Origin: Tritrichomonas foetus
Lineage: Eukaryota; Parabasalia; Tritrichomonadida; Tritrichomonadidae
Direction: 5' to 3'
Assembly: GCA_001839685.1 (NCBI GenBank)
Contig: MLAK01000608.1
Coordinates: forward strand, 9,434 to 73,433
Length of the DNA stretch: 64,000 bases
Shown here: positions 39,823-48,941 of the stretch, in pieces
Layout: the number at the start of each line of letters is the position of its first letter
How positions within the stretch are numbered: position 1 is the stretch's first letter
Notes under the pieces: model-generated
Told to the model about the DNA's origin: nothing
Databases searched by the model: none
Seen by the model: only the letters and a program-made list of their open reading frames with translations
Made by a program: the position numbers and the translations under genes

Positions 39823-40641
39823 TCACTTTCGCATAGATTCAAAAAGCTCGGCAACTTCAACAAGTGATGGAAGAACATAAGTCGGTCGATCACTTTCTGG
39901 TGTCTCATCCACATCCTTCTGCGTGTCAATTCCTGACAGCACTAAAATCGATCTCGCGCCGTGATGCGACGCAAAAGCGATATCTGTAATGATTCGATCG
40001 CCAACCATGATCACCTCATCTTTCGTCACACCGAGAGTTGTCAGGACAGTTTCGAACATTGGGTCTTCGGGTTTCCCGATCAGTGTAGCTTTAACGCCAG
40101 TCGCCTCTTCGAACGTCCGGGCGCACGCGCCACTGCCAGGAATGAGGACCCCGTGGGCGAGCGGGAAATTCGGGTCCGGGTTTGTTCCAATGAGCCTAGC
40201 ACCAAACTTGATCACCAAATCGATGCCTCGTGAAATTTCATCGAATGTAAACGTTTCACTTTTTGAGATGACGACTGCATCAACTTTTTGTGGTTCTGGA
40301 TCGGTTTCTATTGTATGGACTTCAATTCCATGAAGGCGAAGTTCCTCGACGAGACCGTTAAAGCCGCAAACGAACACATTTTTAATTCCATGCTGTAAAA
40401 GATACATTGCGGTAGCGTAGCCTGATGAAAAGACGTCTTCGACATTGAATCCTTGGAGACCCATTCCTTGCATGAATTTGAGGTATTGAGCTTGAGTTTT
40501 GGAGCAATTATTTGTAACGAGGACAAGGCGAACGCCCATAGAATTGATTCGATTGAGTGCCTCAATGGAGCCTTTGATTGGGACTTTGTCAATCCAAATT
40601 ACACCATCTCCATCAAGAAGAAGAACTTTGGGAAGCGACAT
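39823..40641 (-). CDS. HAD-IIA phosphatase (phosphoglycolate/4-nitrophenylphosphatase-like)
   Basis: 272 residues. HAD motifs are intact: motif I LLLDGDGVIW (Asp10 nucleophile, Asp12), motif II LVTNNCSK, the C2a cap between them, motif III Lys in IGKPEDPMF, and motif IV MVGDRIITDI. The VIWxDKxPIKGSIEAL start and the GTNPDxNFP block put it in the PGP/PDXP/NagD-like group, which removes phosphate from small metabolites such as phosphoglycolate or pyridoxal phosphate. The substrate cannot be told. The middle of the gene is much richer in G+C than the window (about 62% across 40081-40200), so transfer or strong codon bias is possible. ATG at 40641; stop lies at 39823. Confidence 0.92.
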   Translation of the reverse strand: MSLPKVLLLDGDGVIWIDKVPIKGSIEALNRINSMGVRLVLVTNNCSKTQAQYLKFMQGMGLQGFNVEDVFSSGYATAMYLLQHGIKNVFVCGFNGLVEELRLHGIEVHTIETDPEPQKVDAVVISKSETFTFDEISRGIDLVIKFGARLIGTNPDPNFPLAHGVLIPGSGACARTFEEATGVKATLIGKPEDPMFETVLTTLGVTKDEVIMVGDRIITDIAFASHHGARSILVLSGIDTQKDVDETPESDRPTYVLPSLVEVAELFESMRK

Positions 40642-40951
40642 GTTGATGATTTATGAATTTTTCACTCTGATTTTCTGTGTATATCGTATTCTATATATAA
40701 ATGGTCATTATTGTATTGAATTTTATTAGCGACGACTAATTATGTTCTGAAAAAGAAGTAAAAATCTAACGCTGATGATATCACTTTTGAGGAGTATTAT
40801 TTTTTCAATATATATCTGATCAGAAAAATCATTTCCTTCATTGGTGAAAGATAAACTTTTTCGACCTTTGTCATCAAAAGTGACGACAAATTTAATTTCT
40901 TTGTATCATGTATATTTCACCTATGTTTTGACCATGACATATCATTTCTAA
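40642..40951. other. Divergent promoter region
   Basis: Spacer shared by the phosphatase gene (-) and the acidic-tailed gene (+). On the right, TCATTTCTAAATG places an initiator-like TCATTT ten bases before the ATG at 40952, close to the classic trichomonad spacing. Confidence 0.4.
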
Positions 40952-41836
40952 ATGCCACCACGACGAAGTGTTCCTCAAAAAATATGGGACCTACCAATGA
41001 CCTGGACCCATGAAGAGCAAGACAATTATTTAAGCATGACAGAATCAAAGCAAGATACAGCCGACGTGAATAAATATTTAGAAATAAGAGGGCCTGTCCC
41101 ATCGACAATGTACAATAAGCTCGTCCAAATGCAAGTACAGATAGATCCCAAAAAAGATCGCTTCACTTTAAAGCAATTTAAGATGATATTCCAATTAATG
41201 AAAACACTCTTCCCAGACGACAATCGCTTTCGAATTCGAACTCACCTTGTACAGCGCAACGAAAAGATGATGAAAATCTTTCTCGAGGACTTCCAGAATG
41301 AAGTTTCCTATACATTGGATTATTTCAAAGTGAAATTTAATGGGGCGCGATGGGAACTATCAGAAGGGGCAGAGGCTGGGGTCATACAGCTGGCAACCAT
41401 GCGGCTCCAGCGGGGAATTCCAGATATGCAAACACCAAATATTCCGCAAACCCCCCACACGCCATCTGTTGGGCAATTCACTCCATTTATATACCCAGGA
41501 ACACCTCAGCCAACCCCAGTGACACCCCCACAGCAGCCAAATCAAGCTAATGATATAAATTCCTACTTTTCCCAACAAACTCAACAGCCAAATATTCAGT
41601 CAAATGTGAAAATGAATGCTCCAGATTATGGGCCAAATATGAATTCAATTGTACAGCCAAATATACAGTCAAATATTTCATCAACAGAATTTCAAATGAG
41701 TGATTCACAAGAAGAATCTGATGGATTTTTGTCGCTTTTCCCGCAAAGTGACGATTCGTTTGATATGATGACGTGGCCAAATGATTTTGATGATCAAAAC
41801 CAAGATGATACGTATGATAGTTACTTTGGATATTGA
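40952..41836 (+). CDS. Unknown protein with ordered N-terminal domain and acidic Pro/Gln-rich tail (transcription-regulator-like)
   Basis: 294 residues. Residues 1-150 look folded and mostly helical, with Lys/Arg/Trp (PPRRSVPQKIWDLPMTW, then RFTLKQFKMIFQLMKTLFPDDN). The second half is low complexity: a Thr/Pro-rich stretch (TPNIPQTPHTP, about 160-200), Gln/Asn-rich repeats (two related NIQSN segments) and an acidic, aromatic end (DGFLSLFPQSDDSFDMMTWP) with the look of an acidic activation domain. No known family recognised. A DNA-binding initiator-binding-type domain was considered but I could not match it. The initiator TCATTT is 10 nt upstream. Stop TGA. Confidence 0.7.
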   Translation: MPPRRSVPQKIWDLPMTWTHEEQDNYLSMTESKQDTADVNKYLEIRGPVPSTMYNKLVQMQVQIDPKKDRFTLKQFKMIFQLMKTLFPDDNRFRIRTHLVQRNEKMMKIFLEDFQNEVSYTLDYFKVKFNGARWELSEGAEAGVIQLATMRLQRGIPDMQTPNIPQTPHTPSVGQFTPFIYPGTPQPTPVTPPQQPNQANDINSYFSQQTQQPNIQSNVKMNAPDYGPNMNSIVQPNIQSNISSTEFQMSDSQEESDGFLSLFPQSDDSFDMMTWPNDFDDQNQDDTYDSYFGY

Positions 41837-42137
41837 AATTACCTTTTTTGTGTGATTAAAAATTATAATTTATGCTTCATTAATAATGAATTACTGAATT
41901 TATAGTAACTATATTGAATCATTATTCAAATTTTTATCAATTCAGAATCTTTTTTTAGCAAATGCATATTGTAATATAATTTGAATTTCATCTTCTGTTC
42001 AACTAAATTTGTTATATCATAGAAATGAAAATGAAGTCTTTTAGATTTGATTCGTGAAAAAGTCATTTATCAAGCAATATATCGAAAATTAATGCTTAGA
42101 ATTAATTATCAAAAACTTTATTAAGGCGGGAAAGCAA
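41837..42137. other. Intergenic region upstream of tRNA-Arg
   Basis: AT-rich spacer with no protein or RNA feature seen. Confidence 0.5.
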
Positions 42138-42210
42138 GTGCCACTGGCCCAATGGATAAGGCGTGTGCCTACGGAGCATGAGATTCTAGGTTCGAGTCCT
42201 GGGTGGCACG
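42138..42210 (+). tRNA. tRNA-Arg (anticodon ACG)
   Basis: 73 nt. The acceptor arms GTGCCAC/GTGGCAC pair perfectly, with discriminator G at 42210. D-arm GCCC...GGC, anticodon stem TGTGC/GCATG with loop CTACGGA (anticodon ACG, reading CGN Arg codons via inosine) and T-arm CTAGG-TTCGAGT-CCTGG all fold. Box A (TGGCCCAATGG) and box B (GGTTCGAGTCC) are present. No intron. CCA is not encoded. Confidence 0.96.
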
Positions 42211-42218
42211 GTTTTTTT
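42211..42218 (+). terminator. RNA polymerase III T-run terminator
   Basis: GTTTTTTT immediately after the tRNA discriminator base. Confidence 0.85.
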
Positions 42219-42292
42219 GATTTCAATTTTTTGATCTTGATTTCACCTTGAATGATATATTTGGTATTCTATATTGCCTATCGAGAATAAAA

Positions 42293-43518
42293 ATGAATGC
42301 CCAAGACTTAAATTATCATGATAGGTGTACGTTTAATTTTTCTAATTCTCAGGTCGCACAGTTCCAAGATTACTTGGGGGATGGGATTCATCACCAGATG
42401 AATATGAAGCATTAGGATACACTATTGGTTTACCACCTGGATTTTATCTTGAAAATGAAGACGACCAAAGAGTTAAAAAATAAGCAGAATTCATGAAATC
42501 ACATTGGAGTGATTTAAATGCTGGACCATCAAATATTAATACCGAATTAATTCATGATATGCGTGGTGCAATAATTGATATTCGAAATTATCCTAACAAC
42601 TTTTCTTAATATGAACTAAAAGAATCACTCGAATTTAACATGAAATGTTTTATTCCCTCTTATGAAGGTGGTGGAATAACTTCTCTGCAATTTGATAATG
42701 ATGGAAAAACTTGTCACATATTTTTCAATAATGAGGAAATAGCAAGAAAATTTATTCAGTCATATGATTTATTTAAAATTGGTGGACGCGAAGTTGTAAT
42801 ACCAACAAAAAATTTATCATTTGAAGATATCAATCCTTTTCATTCATTTATTCGCACATCATTATGTAATGTTATCATCAATGGAAATATCAATGATGAT
42901 GAGCTTCTTTCAAAATATCAAAATATTTATAAGATTAATCATATGGCTTCGAATATTACAATTGTCACATTTCAAACAATTGAAGATGCTTCAAATTTTG
43001 AAATAAAAACAAAACAAATTTATGATGCAGCTGTTTTAAACTTTCCTCCGCCAAATAGCACGACATACAGATATAATGATCCTAATAGTTTTGACAATGG
43101 AAATTCATTTTATAAACAGAATAGAAGAAATATGCCATTTAATTCTGTAACTACTATTTCAGAAAAAGATTTATCTTTTTCATCTTTGTTGGACGCTGGA
43201 AAAAACCTTGCCAAATTGGTTGAAGCGGCAAATTTACCACGTGCTCCAAATCTTAAAACTCTGAATATTTTTAATGTGGTTGATCGAAGTATTGTAGAGA
43301 ATAATGATGCTTTACAGATAGTCTCTAAAGACATGCTGCTATATTGTCAACATTTTGGGAAAGTGTTAAACATTCATATAAACAAACCGAAATATGAATA
43401 TGAAAAATATGGTGTAATACAAATTCTTTTCTCTAATTCACTTGCTGCACATAATTGTCAAATTGATATTGCTGGGAAAATCTACTTAGGGAATATTGTG
43501 ATAACACAATTATCTTAA
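42293..43518 (+). pseudogene. U2AF65-like splicing factor gene with a putative 26-nt intron and two in-frame TAA codons
   Basis: The intact frame 42640-43518 (292 codons from an internal Met) encodes most of RRM1 from its middle, a reduced RRM2 and a C-terminal UHM-type RRM (LKTLNIFNVVD..., GKVLNIHINK, YGVIQILFSN), the layout of the U2AF large subunit that binds the 3' splice site. In the same frame upstream the protein clearly continues: RGAIIDIRNYPNNFS is RRM1 strand 1, and GGWDSSPDEYEALGYTIGLPPG resembles the pre-RRM WDxxPxxYExLG region. TAA codons at 42481-42483 and 42607-42609 interrupt it; the second is inside RRM1. An ATG at 42293 reaches this frame if 42327-42352 is spliced out. So the gene is decayed, or the stops are read through, or a shortened form is used. 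Confidence 0.65.
42327..42352 (+). other. Putative 26-nt spliceosomal intron
   Basis: Starts GTACGT, the trichomonad 5' splice consensus GTAYGT, and ends CTAATTCTCAG, which matches the combined branch/3' splice motif ACTAACACACAG in key positions (CTAA, then CAG, same spacing). Removing it joins a 34-nt first exon (ATG at 42293, MNAQDLNYHDR...) to the U2AF65-like frame via a TGT codon and bypasses the in-frame TAA at 42343. The coincidence of boundaries, frame and stop avoidance is the evidence. Confidence 0.6.
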
Positions 43519-43585
43519 TATTTACCTCTGTTTTCTGATCCTTGTTTGTATATTGTACTATCTTTAATAATAATTCGGAATTACA

Positions 43586-43607
43586 AAATAAAATAAAATA
43601 AAATAAA
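43586..43607. repeat. AAAAT short tandem repeat
   Basis: Four to five copies of the 5-mer AAAAT between the converging U2AF65-like and thioredoxin-fold genes. Confidence 0.8.
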
Positions 43608-43710
43608 TAAGTTTATAAATTTTATTAATAACATGTATCTTATATAAAATATTATGGAAAAACATACACTCGCACTATGGACCTCTGAGTCAATAAACAT
43701 TAATTTAAGA

Positions 43711-46700
43711 TCAGTGAGCTTCATCATTGTTAATTTCTTCTTCGCTGACTTCATCCATGTCAAAAGATACTTTTTGGCGATATGATGATTCGTAAAATAC
43801 ATAATCAGTATTTTGTTTTGGAGGCTTATGTTTGTTAGGCAAAACCTCTGCGTTTTTTCCAGGTTCATTGGAATCAGACTTGGATAAATTTTCGGTTGGG
43901 GCTTCTTCATTGGAATCAGATTGATGAAGTCCATCTTCAGGCAAATTATTGCTTTCTTCATCATTCATTATTTCATCATTTGTTGGTTCATCATTTATTG
44001 ATTCATCATTTGTTGNNNNNNNNNNNNNNNNNNNNNNNNNNNNNNNNNNNNNNNNNNNNNNNNNNNNNNNNNNNNNNNNNNNNNNNNNNNNNNNNNNNNN
44101 NNNNNNNNNNNNNNNNNNNNNNNNNNNNNNNNNNNNNNNNNNNNNNNNNNNNNNNNNNNNNNNNNNNNNNNNNNNNNNNNNNNNNNNNNNNNNNNNNNNN
44201 NNNNNNNNNNNNNNNNNNNNNNNNNNNNNNNNNNNNNNNNNNNNNNNNNNNNNNNNNNNNNNNNNNNNNNNNNNNNNNNNNNNNNNNNNNNNNNNNNNNN
44301 NNNNNNNNNNNNNNNNNNNNNNNNNNNNNNNNNNNNNNNNNNNNNNNNNNNNNNNNNNNNNNNNNNNNNNNNNNNNNNNNNNNNNNNNNNNNNNNNNNNN
44401 NNNNNNNNNNNNNNNNNNNNNNNNNNNNNNNNNNNNNNNNNNNNNNNNNNNNNNNNNNNNNNNNNNNNNNNNNNNNNNNNNNNNNNNNNNNNNNNNNTTG
44501 ATTCATCATTTGTTGGTTCATCATTTATTGATTCATCATTTGTTGGTTCATCATTTATTGATTCATCATTTGTTGATTCATCATTTGCTGGTTCATCATT
44601 TTTTGTCATAATTTGTTCTTTCTCTGACTCGAACTCAGTTTTATTTTCATCATTTGTCTCGATTGAAGACTTATCGACAACATAATCATCAGATTCATCT
44701 TTGTTTGTATCAATATTCTTGTTGTCAAAATTATCTGTTGTGGCTTTATTTGTTTCTGTTTTCTCATCGTGCATTTTCTCTGAATCTTCAGTTTCTCTTT
44801 TTTCTATTTTGGGTTTTTTACCTTCGATATTTTTCATTTCATTCGTGTTTCCACTAACCACTGTTAAGTCAATAATTTGGGCACCTATACCCTTCAAAAA
44901 TTCAAGATTGTCCAAAGAAATTTCTGTTGATGGATTATAGTTATTTAATTTATCTATCAATTCTGAGCCTTCATTGAGAACAATAGCTTTCACATCGGTA
45001 ATTTCATCCTTTTTCAAGTCACCCAAAACTTTATCAAGAATGTTCTTTCCAAAGTCTTGGATTGAAGCATCATTCAAATCGTCAAGAGGAAAATTAAATT
45101 CTGAATTGATCACAAGATTCAGTGGTTGATTGGATTTTTTCTCAACATGGATATCCTTATTTTCTTTCGATTCATTTTCGTTAGGCTGACTTACTTGAGG
45201 CTCTGATTCAGTTTGTTGTTTGTTTGTTTCCTTTTCAATGCTAATTTCTATTTCATTATCTTCACTAATTGCCTCTTTGTTTTCATGATTTTGATTTGAA
45301 TTTAAATTGACATCTTTATCTGATTTATCTCCGCTAAAAAGTATAGTTTCGCCTTTTGAATCATGTGAAATCACTTTTAGATTTGATATATCTGAATTTT
45401 CATCATTCGCTGAAAAAACTTTTGCTAATTGTTGGATTTTCTGTAACAAATCAAATGATAAGCCAGATAGTTGTGGATTATCGTTTGAATCTGATCCCAA
45501 ATTACCATCATGTGATTGTTCGTCGTTGTCTAAAGAACTGTAATCTTTATCAACAAAAAATTGAATCCATTCTCTTAATGAATCAATTGTTAATATGGAA
45601 TTGAAAATATGAGGTACTCTATTATTAGGCTCATAAATTACAAATGTTGGAAAATTATCTGCGGAAGGCAAATAAACCTGGTAATAGGTATATTTCATTC
45701 TATAGAATTTAATTTTTTCATTAGGGAAGTCTTTGGAAACGCTGTTAAACGCAATTTTTGCTTCTGGCGCAGAAAACGATTGTTTATTTTCAATGAAAAC
45801 TAGAACAGGAACTCTTCTATCAGGAACATAACTTGGTAGATTTGCTGGCGAAAGAACTGGAGCGTAAAGATTCAAATTAGGAGATGCTTTTTTCATGTCC
45901 ATTTTTATCGATGTTACTTCGCTGATACTTTTGTAGACGAAAAAACGTAAAAGTTCATGGCTATAAACATCCATATCTTGGAAAACTTCACATTTATTGA
46001 CATATCGAGAATTTTTCTTGAAAAAAACAAAAGAAATTGGAATTTGAGTTAATGAACACATTTTCATGATATCTGTTGAATTTTCCCATGTGGAAATTTC
46101 TGAGTCAACAATATGGCCGAAATGATTATTAACTTCATTAACAGATGCTTGAGCTTGATCTGTGAGATTATCAGTAATTGCTACAAATTGAAAAGTGTGA
46201 GGGGAAAATAATTTACTTTTCTGACTATGCTCATTAGTTTGAGTTTTCAGCTTTTTACAATTCCTAATAAAGTGGATCATTGAAATTCTATTGTCATATT
46301 CAAGTGTTCCATTATTTTTATTGTCAAAAAAACGAAGTGAAAAATTATCAGATTTAATAAATCCAAATCGTACTTTTGTTTTACGGTAGTAAAATGCAAT
46401 ATCCTCAAATTCTGAAAGTGTTTCATTATTTGACAGTAGAAAAAGTTGGTTTGAGCTATTTTTAAATTCTTCGATATTTGAGTCGATTAAATATTCCACC
46501 CAGGACAAAAAAGCATCATTTATTTCTGATGCTAAGTCTATAATTGTATTATTTCCTTTGTAAACTTCGAGAAATTGATCGTCTCGGGTGATGACATAAT
46601 TTGGTAATTGAGGAGAAAGGCTTTCTTTATCGGCAAGATTGTATTTCGAATATGATGTCATACTGATTGGCAAGATTTCATTGACCAATGACAGAAGGAT

Positions 46701-46832
46701 CGAAAAAAATGTAGAATTATATGAATTCCTGCCATCTGGTGATACTAGCAATATTCCAATCGTCTTGTTAAGTGGCACTTGTGATAAGGGAACTGCGGGA
46801 AAGGCGGAATAAATAAAAACCCAAAAAAACAT
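43711..46832 (-). CDS. Secreted thioredoxin-fold protein with Asn/Asp/Glu repeat region (interrupted by an assembly gap)
   Basis: The N-terminus MFFWVFIYSAFPAVPLSQ is a signal peptide. The next 430 residues show degenerate thioredoxin-like domains; the clearest is RVPVLVFIENKQSF ... FPTFVIYEPNNRVP with the cis-Pro but no CxxC, as in non-catalytic PDI domains. Many N-x-S/T sites fit an ER or surface location. The rest is acidic and low-complexity and leads into a 10-residue repeat TNDESINDEP. Here 482 N (44016-44497) replace part of the array. Beyond the gap the same repeat continues into a C-terminal segment ending EEEINNDEAH-stop at 43711. The two halves are out of phase across the gap only because 482 is not a multiple of 3, so I treat them as one gene. 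ATG at 46832; stop TGA. Confidence 0.7.
44016..44497. other. Assembly gap of 482 N inside a coding tandem repeat
   Basis: Flanks on both sides are the same 30-nt repeat (TNDESINDEP), so the gap is collapsed or unresolved repeat. Frame continuity requires a true length divisible by 3. Confidence 0.95.
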
Positions 46833-47157
46833 TTTTAAAAAGATTTTTGGTCGGATAAATATCAGAAAAATTTTGGAAGTGAATTGAATGGATTATCATT
46901 TCAAGACAAATTTTACAGAAGAAGTGTTCATTTTAATTATTCACAAGAATCTATCTGAATTAAATTCGGTGATTTTGGTTGTTCACTTCAAAAACTCATT
47001 TATTTGTATCAAACACTTTTCACATGTTACGTGTTATTCGCAGTGTGTGTTACACATATCATTTAACAATTGTTCTTTCTAAAAGATTCTTGGGGTAAAA
47101 CTAGCAAAAAAAGTTGCAGAGGACTTTTTCACTGTAATGTTGAATACCAGTATTATA
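46833..47157. other. Intergenic region
   Basis: Promoter side of the thioredoxin-fold gene. Small open frames here have no support. Confidence 0.5.
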
Positions 47158-47328
47158 GAATAGAGAAGAATAAAGTAGAGAAGAAAAGAATAGAGAAGAA
47201 TAGAATAGAGAAGAAAAGAATAGAGAAGAAAAGAATAGAGATGAAAAAAATAGAGAAGAATAGAATAGAGATGAAAAGAATAGAAAAGAAAAGAATAGAG
47301 ATGAAAAAAATAGAGAAGAATAGAATAG
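47158..47328. repeat. 15-nt purine-rich minisatellite
   Basis: Tandem AGAATAGAGAAGAAA-type units with small variations, about 45 nt beyond the Rpt4 stop codon on its 3' side. Entirely purine plus T, and strand-asymmetric. Open on both strands but with no gene-like start. Confidence 0.88.
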
Positions 47329-47372
47329 AATTAATTAAATTTAAAAGTTTATAAAGAAATTTCTGTTGCTGC

Positions 47373-48548
47373 TCAGATCTTCTCATAGTGCAGCTCCGAC
47401 TCGAGTGACTTAGTCTTCTTGATTGTTCTCACGGCCTTTATGAAGTCGTCATTTGATACTGCATCATGTTCTTCTCGTAGAGCGAACAGTCCCGCTTCTG
47501 TGCAAATGTTTCTTAAATCGGCGCCATTGAATCCTTCTGAAAGTTTGACAACAGCATCAAAGTCTATCTCGCCATCAAGGGATAGCGGCTTTGAATGAAT
47601 CTTCAGAATTTCGAGACGAGCCTGCTCGTTTGGCAGTGGGATTTCAATTTTTCTGTCCAAACGGCCTGGTCTCAAAAGTGCCGGATCAAGAACATCTGGT
47701 CTGTTTGTTGCCATGATCACTTTAACTTGTGAAGATGATGCAAAGCCATCCATCTGGGCTAATAATTCCATTAATGTTCTCTGCATTTCACGGTCGTTGG
47801 ATTGGCCATCGCCCATTCTTTTTGCGCCGAGCGCGTCAATTTCGTCGATAAATATAATACATGGTTGATGAAGTCTTGCGTATTGAAACATTTCTCGAAT
47901 TAAACGTGCTGATTCTCCGATATATGATGCGATTAACGATGTTGAAACAACCTTTAAAAACGCAGCTTTCGTACTATGGGCAACAGCTCGCGCAATCAAA
48001 GTTTTGCCTGTACCTGGTGGGCCGTAAAGAAGGGCTCCTTTTGGAGCTTTAATTCCGACGCGAGTAAAAATGCCTGGATTGACGAGTGGAAGCTCAATAA
48101 TTTCTCTAATTTCGTTTAACTGATCGCCAAGGCCACCAACATCAGCATATTTGATATTTCCTGGATCTTCTGTCTTCATATGATAAACTTGAGGATCTAC
48201 TGTTTTTGGAAGGGCGTGCATAATTGTGAGAGTTTCCTTATCGAGGGCAACACGACGGCCGACAGTTAAAAGCGACGGTTCGATTCTTTGTCTGGCGTTA
48301 ACAACATATCTGCCACCACTTCCATCCATTTTGATGACATAGCGATTTCCTTCGAGCACACGATAAACCTCAGCAACTTTTTGGCCAACAGAACGAACGG
48401 CGTTCAGTTTTTTCTCAGTATCTTCAAATTCTTTTCGAATTCTTTGATTTTCAATTCCGTTTTCTCTGATTTCGTTCTCAAGCTTTGTCATCTTGAGAAG
48501 TTTCTCTGTATATTCGCGCATAGCGGCTTCTTTTTCTTCGTTTGACAT
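47373..48548 (-). CDS. RPT4: 26S proteasome regulatory ATPase Rpt4 (PSMC6)
   Basis: 391 residues, the family's usual length. An N-terminal coiled coil (about 5-55) is followed by the OB domain (about 60-125) and the AAA+ domain: Walker A GPPGTGKT (176-183), Walker B FIDEID (233-238) and the second region of homology ATNRPDVLDPALLRPGRLDR with arginine fingers. Rpt4 rather than another Rpt is indicated by VGQKVAEV, LDKETLTIMHALPKTVDPQVY, EDPGNIKYADVGGL, YIGESARLIREMFQYAR and the ending ESELHYEKI. It unfolds substrates in the base ring of the 19S particle. ATG at 48548; stop TGA. Confidence 0.95.
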   Translation of the reverse strand: MSNEEKEAAMREYTEKLLKMTKLENEIRENGIENQRIRKEFEDTEKKLNAVRSVGQKVAEVYRVLEGNRYVIKMDGSGGRYVVNARQRIEPSLLTVGRRVALDKETLTIMHALPKTVDPQVYHMKTEDPGNIKYADVGGLGDQLNEIREIIELPLVNPGIFTRVGIKAPKGALLYGPPGTGKTLIARAVAHSTKAAFLKVVSTSLIASYIGESARLIREMFQYARLHQPCIIFIDEIDALGAKRMGDGQSNDREMQRTLMELLAQMDGFASSSQVKVIMATNRPDVLDPALLRPGRLDRKIEIPLPNEQARLEILKIHSKPLSLDGEIDFDAVVKLSEGFNGADLRNICTEAGLFALREEHDAVSNDDFIKAVRTIKKTKSLESELHYEKI

Positions 48549-48941
48549 TTCGTCGACTCTTTGGATGAAATTGAAAAATTTTGTAACCTTTTCAAAACAA
48601 GCGGTTTTAAATTAGGATTGACCAACTATAAAAAAGTTTTCATTTCGAGTGTTTCATCGAATAAATGAATTATATGTCATCTATAAATCTTTTCATTTAA
48701 GTTTGGATGAAGAATTTTGAAATAAGTGAATCGATTTTATAATTGGTCAGATTTTTAGCGACCATTTTCCATAAGTAAGTGGTAAGTTTACCCTAAAATT
48801 CATTCAACTAACAAATAAATCCATACAAAGCATAGTTTTAATCGCAGAAAAATCTGATGAATATCAAAATATATATTTAAAAAAAAAGTGGTTCTTAAAT
48901 CCGTATATTTTACATAACAAACAACTATATTATTAATAACA
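48549..48941. other. Intergenic region
   Basis: AT-rich spacer upstream of Rpt4. No motif I can support. Confidence 0.4.

Noticed and set aside
42470..42620. Further short introns removing the two TAA codons of the U2AF65-like gene
   Set aside because: No GTAYGT occurs before either TAA, and the intervening sequence reads as real RRM1/linker protein.
44016..44497. True stop after QQMMNQ ending the thioredoxin-fold protein at 43995
   Set aside because: The frame across the gap is set by an arbitrary N count. The repeat continues in a different phase to a proper C-terminus at 43711.
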